A program made the position numbers and the translations under genes. 49,473 nucleotides of DNA from an uncultured Candidatus Saccharibacteria bacterium (lineage in GTDB: Bacteria; Patescibacteriota; Saccharimonadia; Saccharimonadales; Saccharimonadaceae), in the NCBI GenBank assembly GCA_938036915.1, contig CALHVV010000023.1:1-49473 (forward strand), given 5' to 3'. Positions within the stretch are counted from its first letter, which is position 1. Each line of letters begins with the position of its first letter. A model generated the notes under the pieces. It was not told where the DNA came from. It made no database searches and was given only the letters and a program-made list of their open reading frames with translations. This document shows positions 1 through 8,704 of this stretch, one piece after another.

Positions 1-10
1 CACCACCACA

Positions 11-364
11 ATGACAACCTACACACGGACAATGCAATTTAATAGTCGACGCCAGAGCACCTGGAAGCGCAACCGTAACACCGTTGCTTTTGCTTCGGCT
101 ATCAAACTTGGGCCAATCACCCATACAGTGCTGATTGCCCTCCTTATCACCATCCTTGGCTTGATATATCTAGCGCAGGCAACGCATACGGTCAGCTATG
201 GCTACGAGGCTAGCAAGATTGACGACAAGATCTCTGCTCTGAGTGAGCAAAAGAAGGACCTGGAGGTCGATAACGCTCGTCTAACCGCCCTCAAGGAAGT
301 GCAGGGTAGTAGTGTGGCCAAAACGATGACAACACCAGCCAATACAGCGTACGCCAGCGAGTAG
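11..364 (+). CDS. ftsL: FtsL/DivIC-like septum protein
   Basis: A 117-residue bitopic protein: a basic N-terminus of about 35 residues, one membrane segment (about 38-58), then a predicted coiled coil of alternating charged and hydrophobic residues (about 65-95). This is the plan of FtsL/DivIC, which bridge FtsQ and FtsW-FtsI at the division site. Sequence conservation in this family is weak, so the call rests on topology and on its place 3 nt before the transpeptidase gene; the usual upstream neighbour rsmH would lie outside the window. The start could be the ATG at 11 or an in-frame ATG at 32; the window edge hides any further upstream signal. Confidence 0.72.
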   Translation: MTTYTRTMQFNSRRQSTWKRNRNTVAFASAIKLGPITHTVLIALLITILGLIYLAQATHTVSYGYEASKIDDKISALSEQKKDLEVDNARLTALKEVQGSSVAKTMTTPANTAYASE

Positions 365-367
365 CCC

Positions 368-2122
368 ATGCTGCAGCGCCATCTTGCTACGCCACGCGCT
401 CAGGCGCTCGCCGCTGTGCTCGGCGGGCTACTTGTGGTGTTTGTGTTGCGCCTGGGGTATGTGCAGTTGCTGCAGCATGATTACTATGTATCGCAGGCTG
501 ATAGCGAGCAAGTCAAACAATTTCGTCTGCGCGCCCAGCGCGGTGAGATATACACCATGGATGGTACTACTCCCGCCAAGCTCGTCATGAATGAGACGGT
601 CTATACCGTGTGGGCCGACCCGATGGCCGTGACAGATGTAGATAAGATTGTGACGGTCCTCAACCAGGTGGCTGGTGGTAATGTGCGTGAGAATTTTCGC
701 CAATACATCACGCGTAAGCCAAGCCGCTACCAAGTGCTTGCCACCAAAGTGAGCCGTAAGCAGGCTGAACTTATCAAGAAGGAGAATCTCGCTGGGGTGG
801 GCTTTGATGCGATGAGCCAGCGCGTCTACCCAGAAGGCCAATTGGCCAGCCAGGTGCTGGGCTTTGTCGATGCCGAGGGTAAGGGGAAGTATGGCTTCGA
901 ACAGGCCAATGATGATAAACTGCGCGGCACGGATGGGGTGCTTAAGACAGTGACAGATATTCGCTCAGTACCACTAACCATTGGCCGGACGAATATCAAC
1001 CAGCCTGCTAAGAATGGGACCAACATGGTACTGACGATCGATCGCAACATCCAAACGAGGGTCGAGCAAGCGCTTGTCGATGGGGCCAAGCGCAGCGGTG
1101 CGACTGATGTCAGTGCTGTTGTGATGAACCCACAGAATGGCCAAGTCTTAGCTATGGCCAACCTCCCCACCTATGACCCGTCCAACCTGAAGACGATCAA
1201 AAGCGTCGCTGCACTCAACAACAACACTATCACCACGCCATATGAACCGGGTTCCGACATCAAGACATTTACAGTGGCGACAGGTATCGACAAAGGGGTT
1301 ATCACGCCGCAAACGACGTACAATAATACCGATAGCATCAAGGTAGACGACATCACCATTGGTAATGCTAGCAAAGGCCAGACGGGCAATATTACTATGC
1401 AGCACGCCCTCAATTGGTCGCTCAACACTGGTATGGTCACCGTTGCACAGCGCTTGGGCAATGGCAGCTACATCACTCGCCAGGCGCGCGACACGATGTA
1501 TGATTACTTCCACAAGCGCTTTCGCCTTGGGCAGCTGACGGGAGTGGAACTCGCTGGTGAGGCTAAGGGTAATATCGTGTCGCCCACCCAGCAGCAGGGC
1601 AATGCAGTGCGCTACTCTAACATGTCCTTTGGCCAGGGGATGGATGCAACGATGCTGCAAGTCTCGGCTGGCTTTAGCGCCATTATTAATGGTGGAACGT
1701 ACTATAGCCCCACCATCATCGCAGGGACGATTGACGACAATGGCACCTTTGCCAAGGCGGCACGCAAGGCCTCGTATGCTCATGTTATCAAGCCGCAGTC
1801 ATCTACTACTGTGCGCGAAATGGTACACCAAGCGCGCCAGGCCTTTTATGCGGGTGGTGACCGCGCGGGGTTCTACATTGGCGGCAAGACAGGTACATCG
1901 CAAACCATCAAGGATGGCAAGTATATTTCCAACCAAACCATCGGTACCTACCTCGGTTTTGGTGGGGAGGTTGGCAAAACGCCGGCGTATGTTATTATGG
2001 TGGAGGTTTCGGGCAAAGGGCTGAATATGCAGGGGGGTCAAGATGCTCACCCGATTTTCACGGATATATCTAATTGGTTGCTCGACTATATGAAGCTCGA
2101 GCCGAAAGGACACACACCATAA
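368..2122 (+). CDS. ftsI: Penicillin-binding protein, FtsI/PBP2 type transpeptidase
   Basis: A 584-residue class B penicillin-binding protein that cross-links septal peptidoglycan outside the membrane. It has one N-terminal membrane anchor (about 12-33), a dimerisation/pedestal region, and a transpeptidase domain with all three active-site motifs in order: SDIK (S296 nucleophile, K299), SLN (351-353) and KTGT (507-510). Length is normal for FtsI. It starts 3 nt after ftsL and ends in a TAATG overlap with mraY, so the genes are probably translationally coupled. In a division cluster next to mraY and ftsW the septal enzyme FtsI is much likelier than an elongation PBP2. Confidence 0.93.
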   Translation: MLQRHLATPRAQALAAVLGGLLVVFVLRLGYVQLLQHDYYVSQADSEQVKQFRLRAQRGEIYTMDGTTPAKLVMNETVYTVWADPMAVTDVDKIVTVLNQVAGGNVRENFRQYITRKPSRYQVLATKVSRKQAELIKKENLAGVGFDAMSQRVYPEGQLASQVLGFVDAEGKGKYGFEQANDDKLRGTDGVLKTVTDIRSVPLTIGRTNINQPAKNGTNMVLTIDRNIQTRVEQALVDGAKRSGATDVSAVVMNPQNGQVLAMANLPTYDPSNLKTIKSVAALNNNTITTPYEPGSDIKTFTVATGIDKGVITPQTTYNNTDSIKVDDITIGNASKGQTGNITMQHALNWSLNTGMVTVAQRLGNGSYITRQARDTMYDYFHKRFRLGQLTGVELAGEAKGNIVSPTQQQGNAVRYSNMSFGQGMDATMLQVSAGFSAIINGGTYYSPTIIAGTIDDNGTFAKAARKASYAHVIKPQSSTTVREMVHQARQAFYAGGDRAGFYIGGKTGTSQTIKDGKYISNQTIGTYLGFGGEVGKTPAYVIMVEVSGKGLNMQGGQDAHPIFTDISNWLLDYMKLEPKGHTP

Positions 2123-3144
2123 TGAACCTCACCACACTCGTTCGCGAGCTCAACGCGACATTTCTTCTCAGCGTCGCGGCCTTTTTGCTGGCGATGGCCC
2201 TCACGCCGCTCTATACCTACTTTGCGTATCGTTATAAGTTCTGGAAAAAGCAGCGGGCCGCGAGCACAACGGGCGAGGAATTGACGGTCTTTACCAAGCT
2301 CCATGCCGATAAATTTACGCGCAATATCCCCACTATGGCAGGGATGGTTGGTATTGTGGCCATTGCTGTGGTGACGCTGGGGTTTAATCTCGACCGAGCC
2401 CAGACCTGGCTCCCACTGGCAGCATTGCTTGGTGGTGGGGCAGTGGGGCTGCTGGACGATGTGATCAATATCAACAGTGAGGGCTCGGCAGGCTTGCGTG
2501 CCTGGCTGAAGTTCTCAATGATCGCGGTGATGGCGGCGGTACTGGCCTGGTTCTTCTATGTTAAGCTGGGCTATACAACAGTGCATGTGCCGTACCTTGG
2601 CGACTGGCAGCTGGGCCCGTGGATCGTCCCGCTCTTTATCTTTGCGGTGGTGGCAACTGGCAACGCGGTGAACATTAGCGATGGCTTGGATGGCCTGGCT
2701 GGTGGACTGCTGGCAGTGAGCTATTGCATCTTTGGGGTGATTGCTTTGCTGCAGGGGCATTTGCAGTTGGCAGGCTTTTGCTTCACGGTGGTGGGGGCGC
2801 TGCTAAGTTATCTGTGGTTTAATATCTATCCAGCACGGTTTTTTATGGGTGATGTGGGGAGCTTCGCCTTTGGGACGAGCCTGGGCGTGGTGGCGATGCT
2901 GACGAATACGCTGTTTTTGTTGCCCGTGATTGGTGTGCTGTTTGTGGTAGAGGCGGGCTCGAGCCTTATTCAAATCCTCAGTAAGAAGTTCTTTCACCGC
3001 AAGGTGTTTATCTCGGCACCAATTCATCAGCACTTCCAAGCAGTCGGTTGGCCGGAGGTAAAGGTGACGATGCGTTTCTGGGTGATCTCTTGTGTAACGG
3101 GTTTTATTGGCTTGATGATGGCGCTGGGTGGAGGACACATCTAG
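2122..3144 (+). CDS. mraY: Phospho-N-acetylmuramoyl-pentapeptide-transferase
   Basis: A 340-residue integral membrane enzyme that transfers phospho-MurNAc-pentapeptide to undecaprenyl phosphate, making lipid I on the inner membrane face. Visible family motifs are the catalytic acidic pair in LLDDVIN (D112, D113), the NISDGLDGLAGG loop, FMGDVGS, and the His-rich loop API-HQHF. About ten membrane helices are apparent. The start is the ATG overlapping the ftsI stop by one base (TAATG), with a Shine-Dalgarno GAAAGGA at 2104-2110; an in-frame codon at 2074 lies inside ftsI and is rejected. The following gene begins 1 nt after its stop. Confidence 0.96.
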   Translation: MNLTTLVRELNATFLLSVAAFLLAMALTPLYTYFAYRYKFWKKQRAASTTGEELTVFTKLHADKFTRNIPTMAGMVGIVAIAVVTLGFNLDRAQTWLPLAALLGGGAVGLLDDVININSEGSAGLRAWLKFSMIAVMAAVLAWFFYVKLGYTTVHVPYLGDWQLGPWIVPLFIFAVVATGNAVNISDGLDGLAGGLLAVSYCIFGVIALLQGHLQLAGFCFTVVGALLSYLWFNIYPARFFMGDVGSFAFGTSLGVVAMLTNTLFLLPVIGVLFVVEAGSSLIQILSKKFFHRKVFISAPIHQHFQAVGWPEVKVTMRFWVISCVTGFIGLMMALGGGHI

Positions 3145-3145
3145 A

Positions 3146-4513
3146 ATGGTTGCTGCTCGCCGCACCCGTGCTGCTCACCGATCGACCTCGGCTCGGTCGG
3201 CTCAGCTAGTGCGCCGCGAGCAACATACCAGGCGCAATGCTGCCACTGCTTCATCCACTACTGTACCACGGTTGCACCGGCCGGACTATCAGATTATCCT
3301 CTGGGTGGGGCTGCTCATGCTGCTGGGTTTGGTAGTGATGTATGCCATTGGCCCGCAGCGTGCCAATGTGCTCAATGCGGCGCACAACACCAACTACTAC
3401 ACCGATGGCTATTTCGCCATCAAGCAGACGGTGAGCTTGCTGCTATCAATTAGCGCCTTTGTGGGGTTGTCGCTCGTGCCCTTTGCATGGCTGCGCCAGA
3501 AGGCGGGTACGCTGCTAGCGAGCGGTTTTGTGCTGTGTGCGCTGTTGTTTGTCCTTGGTAATATGCTGCATGTCTCGGCGATTGCTCAGTGTAGCCTTGG
3601 GGCGTGCCGCTGGTTCTCGCTGGGGCCACTGGGGAGCTTCCAGCCGGCCGAGATGCTGAAGTTTGGCATGCTTATCTATATGGCACTCTTCCTTGGCACA
3701 CGAATGCGTCAGGGGGTGATAAACGACCTCCATCAGACGATCATCCCCATGGTAATTATGATGTGCGCCGCGCTCTTCTTCGTGATATTTTTGCAAAAGG
3801 ATATGGGCACAGGCCTGGCGCTCACTGCCATGGTGGCGTGTATGCTGGTGATGAGTGGTATGAGCTGGCGCTGGCTGGCCTACCTAGCGGCGGGCTGTGT
3901 GGCACTGGTGCTACTGCTTATCGTTATCGCGCCGCACCGCATGGAGCGGGTGGCGACCTTCTTCCAGGGGGATGACCACGCCGCCAGCAGCAATGATGAT
4001 GGCTACCACATCAAGAATGCGAAGATTGCGCTGGGTACAGGAGGGCTATTTGGCCTGGGTATTGGCAACAGTATCCAAGCGACGGGCTATCTCCCTGAGG
4101 CGATTAATGACTCAGTCTTTGCTATCATTGGTGAAACGTTTGGCTTTGTGGGGGCAGTAGTCGTGCTGGCGCTGTTTGCAGCGCTACTACTGCGCTTGCT
4201 GCGGATTGCCGAGCGTTTGCCTGATACAACAATGCGCCTGGTGGTAGCTGGGGTCTTTGGCTGGCTGGGCGCACATGTTATGCTAAATGTAGCGTCGATG
4301 ATTGGAGTCTTCCCGCTGACGGGTATTACGCTGCCATTGCTGAGCTTTGGTGGCACCAGTATGGTATTTATTGCTGGTGCGCTTGGTCTGGCTTTCCAAT
4401 TATCACGCCAGGCAGCTTACCAACCAATCAACGAAAAGGAGACCTCTCATGAAGCTACTGGCAGTCGGCGGTGGATCGGGCGGGCACGTTACGCCGGTCG
4501 TCGCCGTCATTAA
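3146..4513 (+). CDS. ftsW: FtsW lipid II polymerase (SEDS family)
   Basis: A 455-residue SEDS-family glycosyltransferase that polymerises lipid II with FtsI. A basic, Ser/Thr/Arg-rich cytoplasmic N-terminus of about 50 residues precedes roughly ten membrane helices. SEDS features include the segment GPLGSFQPAEMLKFG and the C-terminal LPLLSFGGTSM. The ATG at 3146 has GGAGG at 3130-3134, 11 nt upstream; an in-frame GTG at 3128 lies inside mraY. RodA is the alternative, but the position between mraY and murG favours FtsW. Its 3' end overlaps murG by 65 nt, giving an Arg-rich tail after the last helix. Confidence 0.93.
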   Translation: MVAARRTRAAHRSTSARSAQLVRREQHTRRNAATASSTTVPRLHRPDYQIILWVGLLMLLGLVVMYAIGPQRANVLNAAHNTNYYTDGYFAIKQTVSLLLSISAFVGLSLVPFAWLRQKAGTLLASGFVLCALLFVLGNMLHVSAIAQCSLGACRWFSLGPLGSFQPAEMLKFGMLIYMALFLGTRMRQGVINDLHQTIIPMVIMMCAALFFVIFLQKDMGTGLALTAMVACMLVMSGMSWRWLAYLAAGCVALVLLLIVIAPHRMERVATFFQGDDHAASSNDDGYHIKNAKIALGTGGLFGLGIGNSIQATGYLPEAINDSVFAIIGETFGFVGAVVVLALFAALLLRLLRIAERLPDTTMRLVVAGVFGWLGAHVMLNVASMIGVFPLTGITLPLLSFGGTSMVFIAGALGLAFQLSRQAAYQPINEKETSHEATGSRRWIGRARYAGRRRH

Positions 4514-5600
4514 TGAAATCGCAGCCCTCCAGCCCGATGTGCAGGTGACCTTCGTCTGCGATAAGGCCTTCGCTAGCCAGTCGCGCGGGCTCATGCAGCG
4601 CGCTGCGGTGCCAGTGCGGGTGCGGACAATTGCTGCGGGCAAATTCCGGCGCTACCAGCACCTCAGCGTGGTGCGCCAGTTGCTTATGCCGAGTATTGTC
4701 CTGGCGAATGTATGTGATATCTTTAAGATCCTGGCTGGCGTATGTCAGAGTCTCTGGCTGGTGCTGCGCTGGCGACCAGATGTGATCTTTGCCAAAGGGG
4801 GATTTGTGTGTTTGCCGGTCGGCATTGCAGCGCGCTGCCTGCGCGTGCCAGTGGTCATCCATGACTCCGATGCTCGCCCTGGCCTGACCAACCGCGTGAT
4901 GGCGCGCTGGGCGGCGGCGATTGCCACGGGCTGGCCACTCAAGCATTATCACTATCCAGCATCGCGTAGCCGCTATGTGGGGGTGCCGATTGGCGCTGAT
5001 TTTCGCCCACTCACCCCAGCGCAGCGGCAGCAGGCACGGCAGACCTTCTCGCTTGATACACACAAGCCATTAGTTGTCGCTACCGGTGGCGGTCTTGGCT
5101 CGGCCATTATCAATCACGCGGTGCTGCGCGCTGCTGATGAGCTGCTGGCTGCTGGCATGCAGGTTTATCTGGTGGCGGGTAAGGGCAATTACGATGCCGC
5201 CCAGGCTAAAGCGCCGCAGCACCCCGATTTTCACTGCGTACCCTTCGTTTTCGAGCATATGGCGCAATTGCTCGGTGCAGCCGATGTCGTAGTATCACGC
5301 GCTAGTGCCACCTTCACGCAGGAGCTCGCTGGCCTCGCGCAGGCAGCTATCTTGGTGCCGGCTCATCACCTGGGCGACCAACGCAAAAATGCCGCCATCT
5401 ATGCTGAGGCTAAGGCTGCTCTGGTCTTGCAAGACGACGCCTTAGAGCAGAGCGATGCCCTTAGCCAGGCCATTCTTACCCTCGTGCGCGACCCTGCGCA
5501 GCGCCAGCAGCTTGCTCAGCGTCTCCACACCTATGCGCGCCCCCACGCCGCCCGCGATGTAGCGCAAATGGTAGTGGAGACGGCTCGGTGTCAGAAGTAG
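4449..5600 (+). CDS. murG: MurG, lipid II-forming GlcNAc transferase
   Basis: A 383-residue GT28 glycosyltransferase that adds GlcNAc from UDP-GlcNAc to lipid I, making lipid II on the cytoplasmic membrane face. The N-terminal Gly-rich loop GGGSGGHVTPV (lipid I/diphosphate site) follows the start directly. The C-terminal UDP-GlcNAc domain has TGGGLG and the FVFEHMAQLLGAADVVVSRA segment. The ATG at 4449 has AAGGAG about 8 nt upstream at 4436-4441, within ftsW, so translation is likely coupled. Slightly longer than E. coli MurG (355). It is the last gene before a strong terminator. Confidence 0.95.
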   Translation: MKLLAVGGGSGGHVTPVVAVINEIAALQPDVQVTFVCDKAFASQSRGLMQRAAVPVRVRTIAAGKFRRYQHLSVVRQLLMPSIVLANVCDIFKILAGVCQSLWLVLRWRPDVIFAKGGFVCLPVGIAARCLRVPVVIHDSDARPGLTNRVMARWAAAIATGWPLKHYHYPASRSRYVGVPIGADFRPLTPAQRQQARQTFSLDTHKPLVVATGGGLGSAIINHAVLRAADELLAAGMQVYLVAGKGNYDAAQAKAPQHPDFHCVPFVFEHMAQLLGAADVVVSRASATFTQELAGLAQAAILVPAHHLGDQRKNAAIYAEAKAALVLQDDALEQSDALSQAILTLVRDPAQRQQLAQRLHTYARPHAARDVAQMVVETARCQK

Positions 5601-5628
5601 GATAGGTAAGACCAGAACGCACATATCA

Positions 5629-5652
5629 CCCCGTCAAAATGACGGGGTTCTT
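5629..5652 (+). terminator. Rho-independent terminator after murG
   Basis: A perfect 8-bp stem CCCCGTCA/TGACGGGG with an AAA loop is followed by TTCTT, 28 nt after the murG stop. It closes the ftsL-murG operon and separates it from ftsQ. Confidence 0.88.
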
Positions 5653-5736
5653 CACCACTTGAGAGCTCAGTGATCAATTAATTTGGCTGGCTGGTTTGAT
5701 GGTCAGTAGCCTTTGCCAACAACCAACCATCTACGG

Positions 5737-5742
5737 TATAAT
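5737..5742 (+). promoter_or_regulatory. -10 element of the ftsQ promoter
   Basis: A consensus TATAAT ends 13 nt before the chosen ftsQ ATG, implying a transcript leader of about 7 nt, too short for a Shine-Dalgarno. It lies directly after the murG terminator. No clear -35 is visible at 17 nt. Confidence 0.6.
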
Positions 5743-5755
5743 GGCCTGTAGCATC

Positions 5756-6682
5756 ATGGGCTTTCGCACAAAACAAACACCACCACCAGCGCGCCGCCGA
5801 GCTGCCAAAAACAAGAGGGAAGAGCAGCTCCAACGCACCGCCTACACCTACCGGCGTAACCGTACACTGACTGGTAGCTTGGTGAGCCGTGTCTCGAGTG
5901 CGGGCGAGTCTAAGGCGCAGCTGCGGTCGCCGCGTATGCATGCGCATGATTTGCGCCGGACGCGCCGCCATGTGGCATTGTCGCTTGGAGTGGTAGTGGG
6001 GCTGCTGGCTGCAGTGTGGTTTGCGCTTGATAACGTCATTGCGACACCAGTTATTGCAGGCAATCTCACTAGCAACCATCAGCTCTACCAAGCCAAGATA
6101 AATGACTATCTCACTGCCCATCCGCTAGAACGTTTTCGCTTTGTGCTCAATACTAGTCGGCTGGCGGCCTATCTCCAGACGCATGATTGCCCCGAGGTTG
6201 CTACAGTACTCCCAGCCACGCAGCAAGCTGGCCTGGGGCGCAGCACTATCACTCTCGCTATGCGCCAAGCGGCGGTGGTCTGGACGGTTAATCGCCAGCA
6301 ACTCTTTGTTGATACCGAGGGCCACGCCTTTCGCCGCGCCTATGGGCCGCGGCCAAGCATTGAAGTAGTGGACGACAGTGGTATTGGTACGCGTAATAAC
6401 CAAGTCGTCGCGAGCAACCAATTCCTTGGCTTTATTGGTAAAGTCGTTGGTGCCGTCCGCCGCCACCAACTCACCGTCCAAAAGATCACGCTGCCAGCTG
6501 GCACGACGCGTCAAATCTATGTCTGGTTTACAGGGGTGGAGTATCCTGTTAAGTTCTCAGTTGATCGCTCGGCTGGCCTGCAGAGCGAGGATGCCGCCCG
6601 AGCCATTCGCTATCTGGCGCAGCACCACATCACTCCCAAATATCTCGATGTCCGTGTCAGTGGCCGAGCGGCGTATCGGTAA
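5756..6682 (+). CDS. ftsQ: FtsQ/DivIB-like division protein
   Basis: A 308-residue bitopic protein: basic cytoplasmic N-terminus (about 75 residues), one membrane segment (about 78-96), then an extracytoplasmic part. The region near residues 100-145 (AKINDYLTAHPL, LAAYLQTHDCPEV) fits a POTRA domain, and VVWTVNRQQLFVDTEGHAF resembles the start of the FtsQ beta domain. It would scaffold FtsL, FtsW and FtsI at midcell. The ATG at 5756 is preferred because upstream in-frame codons (TTG 5696, ATG 5741) lie in or before the -10 element. It is a separate transcription unit from the murG operon. Confidence 0.8.
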   Translation: MGFRTKQTPPPARRRAAKNKREEQLQRTAYTYRRNRTLTGSLVSRVSSAGESKAQLRSPRMHAHDLRRTRRHVALSLGVVVGLLAAVWFALDNVIATPVIAGNLTSNHQLYQAKINDYLTAHPLERFRFVLNTSRLAAYLQTHDCPEVATVLPATQQAGLGRSTITLAMRQAAVVWTVNRQQLFVDTEGHAFRRAYGPRPSIEVVDDSGIGTRNNQVVASNQFLGFIGKVVGAVRRHQLTVQKITLPAGTTRQIYVWFTGVEYPVKFSVDRSAGLQSEDAARAIRYLAQHHITPKYLDVRVSGRAAYR

Positions 6683-6721
6683 GGAACTGTTGATAACAAA
6701 AGTGCTAGCCTTGTAAATAGT

Positions 6722-6746
6722 GTGGATATTGAGATATCCGCTTTTT
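6722..6746 (+). terminator. Rho-independent terminator after ftsQ
   Basis: An 8-bp stem GTGGATAT/ATATCCGC (one G-U pair) with a TGAG loop runs into TTTTT, 39 nt after the ftsQ stop. Confidence 0.85.
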
Positions 6747-8183
6747 ATAGGTCCTTCATCTATCATTGATGGGGCGAAAATCGATTGTCATGAGTAACAC
6801 CCAGAGGATGATTAGTTTTGACGTAAGAGTCCGACATCCTGATATTCACGAGAGGTATTAAGCTATACACCTTTCTGAAAATGGAGCGGCGTAAGAGGAA
6901 TTAATGTGAGAAGTTACTGGGGTTATAAAGCATCGGTTTCGTCGCTAACTGTAGCACATCCAGCAAAGGGTAGGGGAGATGCTTTGCAAAACAAGAACAA
7001 ATTTACAACACTTTACATAACAAAACACAAAAATGCAAATAATATATTATTTATACTACAAAATCAACAAAATGCAAAAAGAGTAGGGGAGATGTTTTTT
7101 GCGAAAAAGTCAAATCATGATATTGTATAGTATTTTAACCTCAGTCAACCCAAGCAGGGTAGAAAACATAGCAAAAATACTAAGCACACAAAATGTCAAA
7201 CAACGCAACCATGGCTCAGAATCTGTGGGGCTCGGGTTAGTATTAGTATTGGTATGACGTCAGGCAAACACGAGACCGGAATACGTATGTCTAGTTCTGC
7301 GGCCAAGCTCATTTGTTCGATATCGAGCCACTGCACAGACAAGTTACAAACCTTGCGCAACAAACAAACACATTCACACGAACAAACGTACATAACTTTG
7401 CACGCATGAATGTTCATGAACATATGCGCCGTGTGTTCCCTCCAATAGAACAAGCGTGTACTTTTACCTTTGCAGGACATATAAGTCCACGGCTCTATCC
7501 TTACTCTCCCCATTGGATGGCGCAGATATCTTAAGTGAACCTGCTGAACAAGAAGCAAGATCGATCAATAATCGAAGATCTATACCGGATATGCGTCTTA
7601 TGCTCATAAAGCCCACATAGTGCCAAACCCAGCTCAATTTCAGCCATATTTGGGGTCGAATCAACATATGCGTCGTAAAAGGATTATTGTGCGAAGTTAT
7701 ATTACACTCCTAAAGATGATCAATGATACATCTTTTGCATCTACCCCACTGCTGCATGGGTGTGGATTATTGTGCACGCGTGGATTTATGGCACGTTGCA
7801 GCTTATCATCCCCTTGTCTAGTAACGCTGATGTTTATGCTTATGCTTTGCTTCTGGCTGCTACTTTGCTGTGCATGATTGCTTGCTTTATTGTGTGATAT
7901 ACTAATCGGTACTGTGGGCTCGTGAATGTCTCAGCATATTTGGATAGCTTATAGTTAGTCAAATCTAGGCTGTGTGCTGCTGTTTGGCGGTTAAGGCAAT
8001 GATATGTATCTGTAAGGACAAGTATGACTAAGTATGACTCTCTGGCTAACCTTGAGGGATATATAAGCATAAGAACCGGAGGTAAGCAGAGAGCTACAGC
8101 TGAGGTGAGGTATGTCACGAGAACACAGCTCTCGAATATGAGCTTATCAGTGGTGGAGACTGACAGAATGAGACGAAAAACAG
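6747..8183. other. Gene-poor interval after ftsQ
   Basis: No reading frame here has a credible start, protein-like composition and domain. It contains an AT-rich direct repeat (6963-7100), a small hairpin near 7559-7582, and a TATACT at about 7893-7898 that could start a + strand transcript ending at the hairpin/T-run near 8252. No tRNA, rRNA, RNase P or tmRNA signature was recognised. Confidence 0.6.
6963..7100 (+). repeat. Two-copy direct repeat in AT-rich DNA
   Basis: The string GTAGGGGAGATG occurs at 6970-6981 and 7083-7094. Flanking sequence is also similar (GCAAA before; a T-rich stretch with TTTGC and A-runs after). Copies are 113 nt apart with very AT-rich DNA between. Function unknown. 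Confidence 0.5.
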
Positions 8184-8254
8184 GGGTAGGGCGGTTGCTG
8201 GGAATTTTTGGCGAAAGGGTGGCAGACTCCCCTGCCTTGCCCTGCCCTTTTTGA
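8024..8254 (+). CDS. Possible small protein, doubtful
   Basis: A 76-codon frame with an ATG preceded by AAGGA (8014-8018, 5 nt spacing) and a possible -10 TATACT about 125 nt upstream. The product begins MTKYDSLANLEGYISI and has no recognisable motif. Its 3' end coincides with a terminator-like hairpin, so the stretch may instead be an untranslated RNA. Confidence 0.22.
   Translation: MTKYDSLANLEGYISIRTGGKQRATAEVRYVTRTQLSNMSLSVVETDRMRRKTGVGRLLGIFGERVADSPALPCPF
8184..8252 (+). terminator. Structured terminator-like element
   Basis: A 9-bp outer stem GGGTAGGGC (8184-8192) / GCCCTGCCC (8239-8247), with a nested GGCAG/CTGCC hairpin (8221-8236), is followed directly by TTTTT. This would end a + strand transcript although no clear gene precedes it. 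Confidence 0.5.
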
Positions 8255-8630
8255 TTGCTGGCTGCTGCGCTTTTGCTGTGCACTTGGGATCCTTCTGTAA
8301 AGGAATAGATGTAAGAGGTATATATGAGTAGATTGTGGCTGCGGCGGAATTATCTTGCACAAAACGGTCGATAAATAAGCCTATATGAGCGCAAAATCAC
8401 ACGCAGATATCCGCAGTCATCATGTGTACACGATATTTGTCCACGAGGCAAATTACCTCTGTTGTAGCTGAGTATATGTGGTGTTCGGGCCGGGAGGGGA
8501 GGCCACTTCCCTGCTGATACTTGGTCTAAATACACTATAAGCTACAGTACTTCCCTGTCTTCTTTTTTGAGCGTGGTGCACGAAGAGAAGCTTTGATAAA
8601 TCAGACCTATGTGAGCAGGCAGAGCACCCA

Positions 8631-8670
8631 AAAAATAAGAGACGAAGCTCTCATTGCTCCGTCTCTTATT
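8631..8670 (-). terminator. Rho-independent terminator of the HARE-HTH gene
   Basis: Read on the - strand, an 11-bp perfect stem (arms 8634-8644 and 8660-8670) is followed by a T-run, 35 nt after the stop codon of the gene at 8705. Confidence 0.88.
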
Positions 8671-8704
8671 GGTCTGTGTGCTGTATGCCGCGTGTTTTTT
8701 AGAG

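Noticed and set aside
4455..5063. 202-codon antisense frame in murG
   Set aside because: Overlaps a certain gene; His/Arg-rich composition typical of antisense translation.
6906..7130. 74-codon frame in the gap after ftsQ
   Set aside because: Lys/Asn-rich product of AT-rich DNA spanning the direct repeat, with no Shine-Dalgarno and no GTG/ATG-proximal promoter.
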